Origin: Gari tellinella
Taxonomy: Eukaryota > Mollusca > Bivalvia > Cardiida > Psammobiidae
DNA length: 64,000 nt
Assembly (NCBI GenBank): GCA_922989275.2
Contig: OV277862.1
Span: 48,323,786-48,387,785, forward strand
Direction of reading: 5' to 3'
Below, piece after piece: positions 43,743 to 54,146 of this stretch. The translations under genes were made by a program, and so were the position numbers. The notes under the pieces are model-generated. The model was not told the origin of the DNA and searched no databases. It saw only the letters and a list, made by a program, of their open reading frames with translations. Numbering within the stretch: the stretch's first letter is position 1; each line of letters begins with the position of its first letter.

Positions 43743-43981
43743 TCAAATCTTTATATATATTCATCTAGTTATCACTTAATATTAAATCGACTTAATATCA
43801 TTTATAAGCCAAGCTCGCTAAACTGCAACTGCCTTACATTTCCCCAAAAGCAAAATACATGCATAAGTAAGTAACAGAAATCCCATCTAAGAGCTTTCTG
43901 CTGTACCGTCATCATGCTTTTAGTTGCCAAGATATTTAACACCACAAATATTTTACAAACGAATGTTCGTAATGATACATG

Positions 43982-44230
43982 TACAGTGGAGAAAACGTTA
44001 TTCTTTCCCAATAAACGCGTTCACGCTAAACTATTATTTTCACTGCAAACAGTTTGAAGCCAGATCAGACGCCGGGTAACCCGGCGTCTGATCAGGCTCC
44101 AAACTGTTTGCCACCAAGATAAAGATGAATTATCAGAATTGTCAAAAAGTTGTATTTTTCTACGTTTTAGTGTTTTGCGTTTGCGTACGTTTGCGTTTAA
44201 ACGGGAAAGCATAGCAGACTCTCCACTGTA
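43982..44230. mobile_element. Family A MITE, complete
   Basis: TACAGTGGAGAAAACGTTAT to GACTCTCCACTGTA, hairpin with a GCCGGGTAACCCGGC tip. The sub-terminal block TTTTGCGTTTGCGTACGTTT is typical of the family. Confidence 0.92.
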
Positions 44231-44261
44231 GTTGTGTCACTGATTTGGATTACCAGATGGC

Positions 44262-44479
44262 TACAACGAGAAGACGCTATTCTCACCATTGGAACCGAAA
44301 CAAAACGCAAATGCATTAGAGTACAATGTAGAAAATGATAGCTTTTTGAAGTTTATAATGATTTATTTATATCTGAGTGGCAAACAGTTTGGAGCCAAGT
44401 CAGACGCCGGGATCCAAACAAAATGATTGTTTTTGTAAAAAAGAGATTATGAGGAAAGAATAACGTCTTTTCTACTGTA
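44262..44479. mobile_element. Family A MITE, diverged, hairpin broken
   Basis: TACAACGAGAAGACGCTATT to ACGTCTTTTCTACTGTA. Only CAAACAGTTTGGAGCCAAGT and a short tip remain of the hairpin. Confidence 0.75.
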
Positions 44480-45318
44480 AATGAAGGTTCCTCACCGTGA
44501 TGAAATGTGCAATATCGTCCTAATCGGAAAACTCGGCACTCTCCGAGTGTCAGAAGCATTGCGATAAAAAATAACGTCTGTGCGATAACCACCGTATTCA
44601 ACAACCTTTAATATAACGTTTAAAACAATGTTCGTATACAACCCATATCAAAATACAACTGCACACGTTAACCAGCCCTGAACCTCTTAAATACACTGTT
44701 AATATTTCTAGAAAGCATGGGGGAAATTATGATGCAATTTCAGAACTCCAGAAAATGAATCTTTTGGCATCAGGTATTCACTTTTCGCCCGAAAATTAAG
44801 TAGAGGTGATTGGTGTAATTGATGGGGTATGTCAGGCCTTGGATGCCTCTATAATAGCAGGAACATCTTAATCGACGTGCTTTACCTTAAAATGTGTAAA
44901 CAACAGACGAAGTGACATTGAGAGATGTCTTCAGACCTTTTCGACAAATGCTCTTAAGAGAGTTATTTTTCAAACGAGGTAGTACTTAATCATAGAAACA
45001 ATAAAAAACCCAGTTGCTAGAAACGGACACAATAACATTGCTAGCCGTATAGACTCTGTCTGGAGTAGAACTTATAAATAAATAAATTATTTTACAATAT
45101 ATATAACAATATTCCAGGCAGGGAATTGTAATAATATGAATTTATAAAACTGCTCTTTTCTAATATTTCGACCTGTAAGGTCGAAATATTAGAAAAGTGA
45201 ATAATTTAAAGTGAGCCGTCTTGGCCTTGTGTGGTTATGGTAATCTCATTTTAACAGGTTTATTCAGTATTGTCGATAACATTTTAAATTACAAAGTATT
45301 AAAGTATAGTTTGCCCTC
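44480..45318. other. Mostly unique intronic DNA with one perfect hairpin
   Basis: No MITE family or exon recognised. It contains the isolated 43-bp inverted repeat listed separately. Confidence 0.5.
45155..45197. repeat. Isolated perfect inverted repeat
   Basis: Exact 20-bp arms (CTTTTCTAATATTTCGACCT and complement) around GTA. It does not resemble P1 or P2 and carries no MITE ends. Confidence 0.92.
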
Positions 45319-45523
45319 TTTAACTCTAGCGGCAAAATCATGATTACCTTTGCAAACAGTTTGGATCCTGATGAGACACCGCGTAACGCGGTGTCTCATC
45401 AGGATCCAAACTGTTTGTCACTCTGACAGTATTTTGAAAAGAAGTTTTCAAAAATATTATTTTGAAACGTTAGCAGACGACAATTGTTGCAGACGAAAAT
45501 TTACCCAGCATGCAAAGAGTTAA
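45319..45523. mobile_element. Family B (B2 type) MITE, complete, perfect hairpin
   Basis: TTAACTCTAGCGGCAAAATC to GCATGCAAAGAGTTAA. Hairpin 45353-45417: exact 32-bp arms around one base, with GATGAGACACCGCG matched by CGCGGTGTCTCATC. Confidence 0.88.
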
Positions 45524-45631
45524 TATAAAGTTTACAAAAACATAATAAATATTATATACACTGTGAACACATGCAGAAATGTTGCCAAAAACTTGCCACA
45601 AGTACTGCTGTATACGTCTTGTATACTTATT

Positions 45632-45660
45632 TAAAAAAAAAAAAAAAAATTAAAAAAAAA
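45632..45660. repeat. Poly(A) run
   Basis: Seventeen A, then TT, then nine A. It could be a retroelement tail; no body was recognised upstream. Confidence 0.8.
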
Positions 45661-45689
45661 CTTGATCCCTACCCTACCTAGCGTTTTTG

Positions 45690-45835
45690 AGGACGTTGCC
45701 CTAAACACACAATTTATTTTTTTTGGCCTTATTCAAAGATGATTCCAAGATTATGAATCTTTTGAGTTGAGTCTGAAATCGTCTCAAGCATTTGATTGGT
45801 CAGTTTTGAGCTTTTAACTTTGAACACAGGCGTCT
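45690..45835. repeat. Dispersed repeat with CATTTGATTGGTCAG
   Basis: GAGTTGAGTCTGAAATCGTC and CATTTGATTGGTCAGTTTTG recur in diverged form at 5345-5440 and 52605-52700. Ends are not resolved. Confidence 0.5.
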
Positions 45836-45858
45836 GTCCCATTAATACCACATTGACA

Positions 45859-46075
45859 TTAACACATCGAACGAACCCTAGCGACGAGTATACTCGTCAT
45901 TAAAGCAACAGACACATATCAAGAGTACACTTGTCCTATACAAACACTGTATACCATGATCAGAGGGCTCCCTAAGGAACCCTCTGATCAGGGTCTACAC
46001 TGTTTGTCATTTTGTAAAATGTTGTTAAAAACCACTGGCATTGTCCATTTAAAGTTTGAGGGATGAATGAGTTAA
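45859..46075. mobile_element. Family F MITE, complete reference copy
   Basis: TTAACACATCGAACGAACCC, a GCGACGAGTATACTCGTC palindrome, the hairpin at 45941-46006 with a GGGCTCCCTAAGGAACCC tip, GTTTGTCATTTTGTAAAATG, and the end GGATGAATGAGTTAA. Confidence 0.88.
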
Positions 46076-46324
46076 AGGGGCCTATACATGAAACGATACA
46101 TTCAGTAATGACCCATGGCTGTATCGGAAAGATGGCAAAATAATACGACGTCGCATGACGACTCTATATCAACACTGTTTGCAATGCTCAATTGGCCTCT
46201 TAAGGTGGTTCGACAGCGGGCGGCCCGCATCTCGAGTTCCGGAAATGCTGATGATTTTCGCCTGATCTTTGCGGCACGTGCTTATAGTAGAAAATTTAGA
46301 TAAAGAAAAGTTTCATCTGCTTCA

Positions 46325-46525
46325 GTGTCTTCTCTGTTAGCGCAGTTGGTACGGTGATTGACTTGCAATCCAAAGGTTCTAGGTTCGATTCCCACTCGCT
46401 TCAAAACTTTTTTTTTAATAAATTGTCCGATTTTAGTGACTAGTCAATTCATACGCGGTGATCAAAGGACAGGCTATGTTTAGTCACGTAATAATGAATA
46501 ATACCAGATGCAAGTATAATCAAGT
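46325..46525 (+). mobile_element. tRNA-derived SINE, copy 2
   Basis: A-box-like TTAGCGCAGTTGG (46337-46349) and B-box GGTTCGATTCC (46382-46392). The body has TTGTCCGATTTTAGTGACTA and GGCTATGTTTAGTC, matching the copy at 37395-37613. Confidence 0.82.
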
Positions 46526-46554
46526 GACAGCTAAATTTGTGAGGATTTATAGCC

Positions 46555-46690
46555 TATATGACAGATGGCAGCTTAACACAGGACAAAAGTAATGCTAAAT
46601 GATCGATCCTAAAGGAGCTTTTATGCATTACTTTTGTTATGCATTAAGCAGTCACCTGCCTTTAAATATCTACAGGCTAACGTATTCAAT
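46555..46690. mobile_element. Decayed P2-hairpin element
   Basis: GATGGCAGCTTAACACAGGAC, AAAAGTAATGC, GGAGCTTTTATGCATTACTT, then AAGCAGTCACCTGCC. Tip and flanks mix C and D traits. Confidence 0.55.
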
Positions 46691-47421
46691 GTTCCTTATT
46701 ACAGGTTTGACTTATGGTATTATTTAGAGCTGACGGCATTTTAAAGTTGAACTCAAGGGAAGTTACTCGTTTTGTGTAAACATTTTGTCAGAATTTCAGG
46801 AAATCATGTATAAAATGTAAAAAAAAAAGAAAAAAGTAAAGTACCAGTTAAAGTCTACTTTCAGTCCGAATGACCGCTCAGCCGACTGTACATTTACCCC
46901 CTGATCATTGAGCCATCTTGCCTACAATATTGAGCACTGCTAACATATTGTAACAAATATAAATTCTACTGTAGATTTTCATTAAATTTTTGTGACTAGT
47001 AGAATTAAATTATATCTATCTAATAAGAGTAAAATTAGTGTATGTTAAACAGCTAGATTTTTTGTAATTTGACTTTTTCAGAATTTGACTTTTTTAAAAT
47101 ATTGATATTTCCAGAAAATATGTCATGAAATACTTTTGTTTGCCCAATATCTTACAGTCTATGTACTGTTTACTTGAATGTAAAGAAATTATTGAGTTAT
47201 ATCATTTTATAAAGAAATTATTCCTGTTTATTAAAAAAGGAGCTTTTCTCGACAAAAGGTCCTGTCAGAAAAAAACGGCACTGTAATTTTTTTTTATTTT
47301 AACGATTTTTCACTCACCATATGGTATATTTCAATTTAATCAAGGTTTCAAAGAATTCTGACACAGAATAAGCTGACCCGCGAACCACCTTAATTCGACA
47401 AAAACATTGTTTCAAATATTT

Positions 47422-47680
47422 ATAACCCATTTACCCCTAAAACTTTCAATGGAAAATCCCAAATTTTATTTGAATATATAACTTAAAGAAGTTAAAGGTA
47501 AAGCAGAATGAACCTTACGTCACATTCTGCTTTAGTTTAAGTCTGCTTTAAACTACCATTTGCTAGGATATAGGAATACTTCTTATGTTGCACATTTATT
47601 ATTGTATGAAATATAACTATTACCTTAATGAAAAATTACTTAAATGCGTAAAAAGGCATTTTTATGGAGTAAATGGTTAA
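47422..47680. mobile_element. Family C MITE, complete
   Basis: TAACCCATTTACCCCTAAAA to TATGGAGTAAATGGTTAA. P2 hairpin decayed (AAGTTAAAGGTAAAGCAGAA, tip ACCTTACGTCACATTC). A further P2 remnant follows at 47681-47750. Confidence 0.75.
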
Positions 47681-47789
47681 CGCAGACTAAAAGTAAAGCA
47701 AAGTTAGCCTAAAATCGCATTCTGCTTCATTTTCAACCTGCTTCCAGGGGTAAACTCCAAAAACTGAAAACTAGACTTAAACGAACCCG

Positions 47790-47972
47790 TACCTTTACCC
47801 CATATAGCCTGTTTCTAGTTTTGTTGACATGCGACTACTTAAAGCAGGCTGAAAGTAAAGCAGAATGCGCCTTTAGGCGCATTCTGCTTTACTTTCAGCC
47901 TGCTTAAAGCTACCATGTACTGGGGAAAATCCGAAGATTTAGGAAAAATCCTGAGAAATGGCAGCGCTGACA
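47790..47972. mobile_element. Family C left half with near-perfect hairpin, plus dispersed repeat
   Basis: ACCTTTACCCCATATAGCCTG; hairpin at 47841-47906 (AAAGCAGGCTGAAAGTAAAG, tip ATGCGCCTTTAGGCGCAT). It then runs at 47926 into the AATCCGAAGATTTAGGAAAA repeat also present at 3410-3490. Confidence 0.75.
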
Positions 47973-48059
47973 TTCCATTCTCCAGAATCTGAAGTACGTT
48001 TTATCATGTATAAAGAATTTACATTCACAGATCCTTGCAAATCCTTATCGTTCGTGGCG

Positions 48060-48310
48060 TACAGTGGAGAAAACGTTATTCTTTCCCGTTAAAACGCAAA
48101 CGAAACGCAAACGCAGTGCATTAAAATGGGTAAAATGACAAATTTTTGACAATTTTGACGACTCATTTTAACGTGAGTGGCAAACAGTTTGGTGCCTGAT
48201 CAGACGCCGGGTTACCCGGCGTCTGATCTGGCTCCAAACTGATTGCAATGGAAATAATAGTTTTAGCGTAAACGCGTTTATTGGGAAGGAATAACGTTTT
48301 CTCCACTGTA
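48060..48310. mobile_element. Family A MITE, complete, reverse orientation
   Basis: TACAGTGGAGAAAACGTTAT to AACGTTTTCTCCACTGTA. Hairpin with a GCCGGGTTACCCGGC tip; TTTAGCGTAAACGCGTTTAT lies near the right end. Confidence 0.9.
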
Positions 48311-48552
48311 TTCTGCATCATCACTGCAGCATTCTTTAATCAAATTTAGCTCCCCTAAGTCTCCATACAAAATGTAACAGAACATAGAAAATGTGTCAGA
48401 CAGTCATGACAGACGTGATGTTACTCGTCATTTGATCTCGCTCTATACTGTTTGCAACATTTGTCATATGGGTAGGATTTCGAAACATTAGATTAGAGTT
48501 CAAACAGTACAGAGGACACGGTGTCGGTGAAGGCTTTTTTTATTGTGTACCT

Positions 48553-48795
48553 TACAGTAGAGAAAACGTTATTCTTTGCCAATAAACGCGTTAGGGCTAA
48601 AAAGTATTATTTTCATTGCAAACAGATTGGAGCCAGATCAGACTCCGGTTAAACCGGCGTCTGATCAGGCTCTAAACTGTTTGCCACACATTATCAATTA
48701 AATGAATAGTCAGAATTGTCAAAAAGTTGGTATTTTCTACATTTATTGCAATGCGTTTGCGTATCGTTTGTGTTTAAACGGGAAAGAATACTGTA
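48553..48795. mobile_element. Family A MITE, right end blurred
   Basis: TACAGTAGAGAAAACGTTAT at left. Hairpin with the tip CTCCGGTTAAACCGGCG. The right end is GGGAAAGAATACTGTACAC. Confidence 0.82.
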
Positions 48796-49009
48796 CACAC
48801 TATAATCTTGTACCTTTGCTGATACAAATGCAAGATTAGGAGTGACTGCATTGGTATGTGGTGAAAAAGAAACATGATTCAATTAAGATACTGAGCGACT
48901 CAGACGTCCACCTTTGGTGCCCATACTATAAAGACATGCTCAATTAAAACAAACCACAAGCCTTCTCGAAAGACTTAAACTATTTAAAGGGCGTGGCTAG
49001 AGTAGGATA

Positions 49010-49240
49010 TTCTGAACTCATTCACCCTGTAAATGTTTAAAGGACATTTAAGCCTAGTCCATTTGTTGACCTTTAAGGATTATTTTTAGCAATAAATTAA
49101 AAACTACAGATCTCAGTTAGATATGTCTTTATGAGTCCTTTAATCTTGTTATAAAAGATTAGCATCTATAGGACAAATATACTCTTTACAGGTACACTAT
49201 TTCTAAATGACGAATATACTCACCGCTAGGTTTGAAAGTT
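49010..49240. mobile_element. Family F MITE, reverse orientation, hairpin absent
   Basis: TGAACTCATTCACCCTGTAA at left; GACGAATATACTCACCGCTAGG and TTTGAAAGTTGAAA at right. The middle lacks the usual hairpin. Bases 49241-49863 hold nothing recognised. Confidence 0.6.
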
Positions 49241-49863
49241 GAAAAGGATATTTGAAAATATAATAAGACTGGCCGTGATTAGTATTGCATTTAGTATTGC
49301 ATTAGTATTGTATTTGGTCACTTCTGTTGTCAGAATAGTTTTACCAGAAAGGATTTGAGACTTGAGAGATTTTTAATATATTAATACTCAAAAATATGCC
49401 TAAAATACCTCAAAAGATACAATGTACGTAGTAATACCCAATGCAGCAATTGATTTCGTATCCACTCAACATTACGACCGCAAAAATGGGACTTATTGCC
49501 AAATTAACCTAGGTGAACGTAGGACAGGGATTCCCTGATTTATTTTCATATTGCTCGTGATACTTACGTATTCTTGTTGATACATTATATATAATTTGTT
49601 TTCTTGGTTTTAGGAAACATCAAAGATAGTGTAAAACAGTATAAGTAAATGCATGAGGAAACCGAGAAAGTATTGCAACGAATAGTGCCGCGCTCGGAGA
49701 CACAAAAAACCCAGTCAGCCAAAAACAAAATATTATACATGCTAAAACAGATCAAATTTCATAGATCTTCAAAGTAAAGTAATGGACAATTGTTTAGGGG
49801 GTAAGTTTGCATTTGGTTTGGCAGCTAATGCTACTTCAATAACGTTAACCCTTTACAATAGTA

Positions 49864-50113
49864 TACAGTGGAGAAAACGTTATTCTTTCCCAATAAACGC
49901 CTTTACGCTAGAACTATTATTTTCACTGCAAACAGTTTGGAGCCAGATCAGACGCCGGGTAACCCGGCGTCTGATCAGGCTCCAAACTGTTTGCCACCAA
50001 GATAAACATGAATTATTAGAATTGTCAAAAAGTTGTACTTTTCTACGTTTTAGTGTTTTGCGTTTGCGTACGTTTGCATTTAAACGGGAACGAATAACAG
50101 ATTCTCCACTGTA
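49864..50113. mobile_element. Family A MITE, complete
   Basis: TACAGTGGAGAAAACGTTAT to AACAGATTCTCCACTGTA, TA on both sides. Hairpin with a GCCGGGTAACCCGGC tip and only the CCAGATC/GATCAGG step unmatched. Confidence 0.93.
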
Positions 50114-50202
50114 GGCGATAACAGCTGCAAACAGTTTAGATGCAGATGAGATGCAGACTTTATCGGCGTCTTGTGTCGACCAATGTGGTTTTCTATTTTC
50201 CA

Positions 50203-50394
50203 TTAACCAATTTATGCCAAGTGGATTCTTCCTTGCTTATATATTTGAGTAGTCGATTTTTCATTTTTTTATATTGAAATTCCAACCAGCAAACAGAGTA
50301 GACTCTGATTAGACGCCGCATTATGTCGCGCCTAACCAGAGTCTACAATGGTTGTCTATGTCTCTGTTATCAGACGCTGGGCACAAATGGGTAA
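50203..50394. mobile_element. Family G MITE, complete
   Basis: TTAACCAATTTATGCCAAGTGG to CTGGGCACAAATGGGTAAA. The hairpin near 50288-50353 has F-like outer arms (GAGTAGACTCTGATTAGACG) and a P1-like GCCGC tip. Confidence 0.82.
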
Positions 50395-50678
50395 ATAAAT
50401 GGAACATAAATCTACTATGATAATTATTGAAGACGTCACAAATTTTATACGAAACCTACCGTCCGTGTTAAATGTTTATAATCGTGCAAACCTCGTGCAT
50501 CGCACGTGCACATCAGGTCGCACGACCCGCGATGACGAACCTTATCGCTCCTGTGTCTATCAGCACCCATTGATTGTCCTGATAATATGACATTATCTTT
50601 ATTCTTTCAACAAACGGGGTAAACATAGCATCACACTGAGAAATATCTTTACTTTTTATTTGACGTATCGTAACAACG

Positions 50679-50887
50679 TAACTCTTTCACTACAGTAAAG
50701 GCGTCTGCTTTGTCGATTGTAAACTTTTGTAAAATGAAGGCATTTTTAATTAATTAATTGAAGAGACCTAGAAGTAAGTGCCCAACATTTTGGATCCAGA
50801 GCGTACGTCGCTTTATGCGGCGTATGGTCTGAATCCAAAATGTTTTGAAATACTTGCGGAAGTCGTGATTAGCAGGTAAGGGGTTGC
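50679..50887. mobile_element. Family B MITE with an altered hairpin
   Basis: GTAACTCTTTCACTACAGTA to TTAGCAGGTAAGGGGTTG. The hairpin near 50782-50844 reads AACATTTTGGATCC...ATCCAAAATGTT where others have AACAGTTTGGATCC, changed on both sides. Confidence 0.75.
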
Positions 50888-50909
50888 GCCGCATCACTGT
50901 CAAACCAGA

Positions 50910-50993
50910 GTGCACTGGCATGTTGAAAATGTTTTGATCCAGATCACACATTTGTAACTCAGCATTTTATCTGAATCCAAACTGTTTGCCACT
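50910..50993. repeat. Decayed P1 hairpin
   Basis: GAAAATGTTTTGATCCAGATC with the return TATCTGAATCCAAACTGTTTG and no GACGCCG tip. Confidence 0.55.
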
Positions 50994-51243
50994 TACAGTG
51001 GATAATCTGTTATTCTTTCCCGTTTAAACGCAAACGTACGCAAACGCAAAACACTTAAACGTAGAAAAGTACAACTTTTTGACAATTCTGATAATTTATC
51101 TTTATCTTGGTGGCAAACAGTTTGGAGCCTGATCAGACGCCGGGTTATCCGGCGTCTGATCTGGCTCCAAACTGTTTGTATTGGAAATAATAGTTTTAGC
51201 GTAAACACGTTTATTGGGAAAGAATAACGTTTTCTCCACTGTA
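50994..51243. mobile_element. Family A MITE, complete, reverse orientation
   Basis: TACAGTGGATAATCTGTTAT to AACGTTTTCTCCACTGTA. Hairpin with a GCCGGGTTATCCGGC tip (one mismatch). Confidence 0.92.
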
Positions 51244-51539
51244 CTATATCGATACCTCATGGTCGTGATACCTCAACTCTTTCCTCCCTGAGACTTCAAA
51301 TGGTCAATCTCAGTTTCCATTTAGTCAAACAGACGATTAAACTTGACAATGAAATGATTAAGGCAGAATGCATGTAAATCAATCAACATTTCTGTCAAAG
51401 AAAGCGTCAGAAACAGGTGCCATTTAAACAATATGAGGTACGTCTTCGGCGTCTTTTCTGGGTACAGTATGTTTGTAAATGCCAATGAAGTCGTCATTAG
51501 AGGTGGCACGCCTTTTATACCATTCCCTCACGGTGATTA

Positions 51540-51705
51540 CCTGTACCCCAAAGTCTGTTTCTCGTTTTGAAAAATGTGACCGTTTAAAGCTACTATCTGC
51601 ATGCTACTGTTGTAAGGATTAAGAACATTATTCTTCAAAGTTCATTTTCATGACTGTTGGAACTATTCTTCAGTGTACGATTAAGCTATTTAAAGGCGCT
51701 ATGGG
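51540..51705. mobile_element. Family C MITE, hairpin deleted
   Basis: TACCCCAAAGTCTGTTTCTCG, ATGTGACCGTTTAAAGCTAC (arms collapsed), TTTTCATGACTGTTGGAACT, and AAGGCGCTATGGGGG. Confidence 0.65.
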
Positions 51706-51716
51706 GGTATTACACG

Positions 51717-51960
51717 TACAGTGGAGAAAACGATATTCTTTCCCAATAAACGCGTTTACGCTAAAACTATTATTTGCAGTGCAAACAGTTTGGAGCCAGA
51801 TCAGACGCCGGGTAACCCGGCGTCTGATCAGGCTCCAAACTGTTTGCCACCAAGATAAACAAGAATTATCAGAATTGTCCAAAAGTTGTTCTTTTCTACG
51901 TTTTAGTGCTTTGCGTACGTTTGCATTTAAACGGGAAAGAATAACAGATTCTCCACTGTA
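51717..51960. mobile_element. Family A MITE, complete
   Basis: TACAGTGGAGAAAACGATAT to AACAGATTCTCCACTGTA, TA on both sides. Hairpin with a GCCGGGTAACCCGGC tip. A 6-bp deletion lies in the TTTGCGTACG block. Confidence 0.92.
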
Positions 51961-52259
51961 TTCTTTAGTATGTTGCACTCTTTTACCCATTTCTATATGT
52001 TGGTGGTGATTGTGGTGTAAACGATCAGTATCGGCTTTGAGAGAATGTTATGCATTTGTATTTTAACGCGTTTACAATTGTTTAGCCGACATTTAGATGT
52101 CATATTGAAGTAGCCGTGTTATCTAATATATTGTCTGGAAGTTTTTACGTATTCTTCCCTTGCCACTTGTAACAATTGAAACTACTTCATTATTCCACAA
52201 TAAACACTTTTGTGTTCGGCAACATAATGTCCGTTGTCAGAGACTTATATACTTCTCTG

Positions 52260-52330
52260 CCGTTGTAAACAAATTTAGGGCCAGATCAGACAACATTGAG
52301 TAACTTGGCGTCTGACCAGGCTTCAAACTA
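52260..52330. repeat. Decayed P1 hairpin
   Basis: AAATTTAGGGCCAGATCAGAC with the return GGCGTCTGACCAGGCTTCAAAC. Confidence 0.5.
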
Positions 52331-52339
52331 AGCGCCTCT

Positions 52340-52500
52340 TAAGATTTAGATCGAACATTCCCATATTTCAAAGTGGCAAGTCACGCTTTAACTTTGCAAT
52401 ACGGGTATGCTTGACTTCGGCGAGATCAAATAATCGAAATTATACTTATGAAATACTGGTACGATCGATTTAAGCGAGTTTGAAGTAAAGATTTTCCAAT
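52340..52500. mobile_element. Family H MITE, diverged
   Basis: GATCGAACATTCCCATATTTC, a decayed GTGGCAAGTCACGC centre, AATACGGGTATGCTTGACTT, and GGTACGATCGATTTAAGCGAG. Bases 52501-53616 hold P2 and P1 scraps (52890-52990, 53140-53225) and no recognised gene. Confidence 0.65.
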
Positions 52501-53616
52501 TATTTTGCAGTTTCGATAATCTGTAATTTCTATCAATTTATTGCATTGCGTTTGAGTTAAATTTCGTTTGAATGGAACATAATAACGTACTCCACACTGT
52601 AGGGCCTGTGTCCAAAGTTATAAAGAGTTTGAGTTGTATCTGAATTAGTTCTCAACCATCCATTTGATTGGTCAGATTTGAGCAAAAGGTCAAGGTCATT
52701 TAGAGTCTATTGTTACATATTGAGCATAGTGTTTCACAAACATATCTTGTTATTACATCATTTTGTTTTTGTATTTATAACGTCTCGTCATGTAAATGAT
52801 TATGCCGAATATTAATCATACTGTACTTACAAGTGAACAGTAACATATCGTAATTACAACACATAAAAAGTACACTCATTTGTAATATTAAAGATAAATG
52901 GCAGCTTGAAACAGGCTGGAAGTAAAGTAGGAAACTCCTAGAAGAGTGTTTACTCCCATCGTGTTATCACCAGTCGCATTTCCTTCTTAATATCTGCCCG
53001 TTTGGCATTGTTGCAATTGAACGGATTTACGGTATAAATGTTTTTTACCTTAGCAACCCTTGCAGATTTCTGTGTTTTAAAACGGCACCAGTAGCGCAGG
53101 TTACGGTGACGTACGAGCGTATCTGTCCATTGTTTGCAAAATTGAAATGGTGTGTCAAAGAGTTTGGTTCGCGATGACACAGCGAGGTACTCGGTATCTC
53201 ATCGGGAACTTTAGTGTTTCCAAAGGTTATCGTAAAATCGACTACAGATGTCTAAAGGATAATTTGTTTTATTCAAGTGGGGTGTGGGTTTTTCTGTTTC
53301 AACCATCATGTAACTGCACCCAAAATTATCTTTCTATTAATGTAAATTTTAAAAATGAGATAAAATTTTCAAAGTTATCCCGAGTTTTCCCTGCAATGCA
53401 TTTTGACAAACTCAAGTTACAGATGATTAATATTGCATTACAAAATGTAAATTGAATTGTTTTTACCTACGTTTCGATGAATCATTTCAGTTTTTGTTTG
53501 TATGTTTGCCTGGAATTTATTCTAATAATTGAGGTGTTTGGAAATCATAAACTGATATAGGTGGGAATTTGTTATATTTGTACTGTACGTTAAACGAAAC
53601 TAAATGCACTACAAGT

Positions 53617-53866
53617 TACAGTGGAGAAAACGTTATTCTTTCCCAATAAACGCGTTTTACGCTAAAACTATTATTTTCACTGCAAACAGTTTGGAACCAG
53701 ATCAGACGCCGGGTAACCCGGCGTCTGATAGGCTCCAAACTGTTTGCCACCAAGATAAAGATGAATTATCAGAATTGTCAAAAAGTTGTACTTTTCTACG
53801 TTTTAGTGTTTTGCGTTTGCGTACGTTTGCGTTTAAACGGGAAAGAATAACAGATTCTCCACTGTA
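53617..53866. mobile_element. Family A MITE, complete
   Basis: TACAGTGGAGAAAACGTTAT to AACAGATTCTCCACTGTA, TA on both sides. Hairpin GCCGGGTAACCCGGC with one base lost in the return arm. Confidence 0.92.
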
Positions 53867-53939
53867 ATTGCTAAGTAGAGTATCTTTTTTTTCTCATTAC
53901 AACTTATCTCTATCAAGAATGATGATTATGAGAAGGAGC

Positions 53940-54146
53940 ACTTATGAGGTGCACCAGGGACTGAACCCGACCGGTCACTTTATCCTGACACCGACGAACC
54001 AGTCGTAATGCTTACCTGAACTCCTGAGCGCCAAGGATGGAAACCATTACTACCAAATTTTAGTCTTTGCTATGACTCGGTCGGGGATTTAACCCGCGAC
54101 CTTCCGCACTGCAGGTGTGCTCTCTACCACTGAGCTATACAGCCGG
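53940..54146 (-). mobile_element. tRNA-related SINE-like sequence
   Basis: On the minus strand TATAGCTCAGTGGTAGAGAG (A box) and GGGTTAAATCCC (B box; 54084-54095 on the plus strand) lie at tRNA-like spacing. The acceptor and anticodon stems pair poorly. A second B-box-like GGGTTCAGTCCC lies about 130 bp further along (minus-strand sense). Differs from the SINE at 37395 and 46325. A decayed tRNA gene is the alternative. Confidence 0.6.

Larger units (their letters stand above)
46200..47393. mobile_element. TTAA-flanked element with GGTGGTTCG ends
   Basis: TTAAGGTGGTTCG at 46200-46212 and its complement ending at 47393 enclose 1.19 kb; both ends carry TTAA. The target fits piggyBac or Kolobok. 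The interior holds a SINE copy (46325-46525), a decayed family C or D hairpin (46555-46690) and AT-rich DNA. No transposase was recognised. Confidence 0.65.

Noticed and set aside
46328..46402. Functional tRNA gene with a TGC-like anticodon
   Set aside because: Anticodon stem does not pair, and the same head with a shared body occurs at 37395-37613, as expected for a SINE.
50399..50590. 63-codon open frame with a GC-richer patch
   Set aside because: No splice sites, no recognised motif, and no second copy; too short to separate from chance.
54061..54146. Functional tRNA gene on the minus strand
   Set aside because: A and B boxes are good, but acceptor and anticodon stems are poorly paired; better read as a SINE head or pseudogene.
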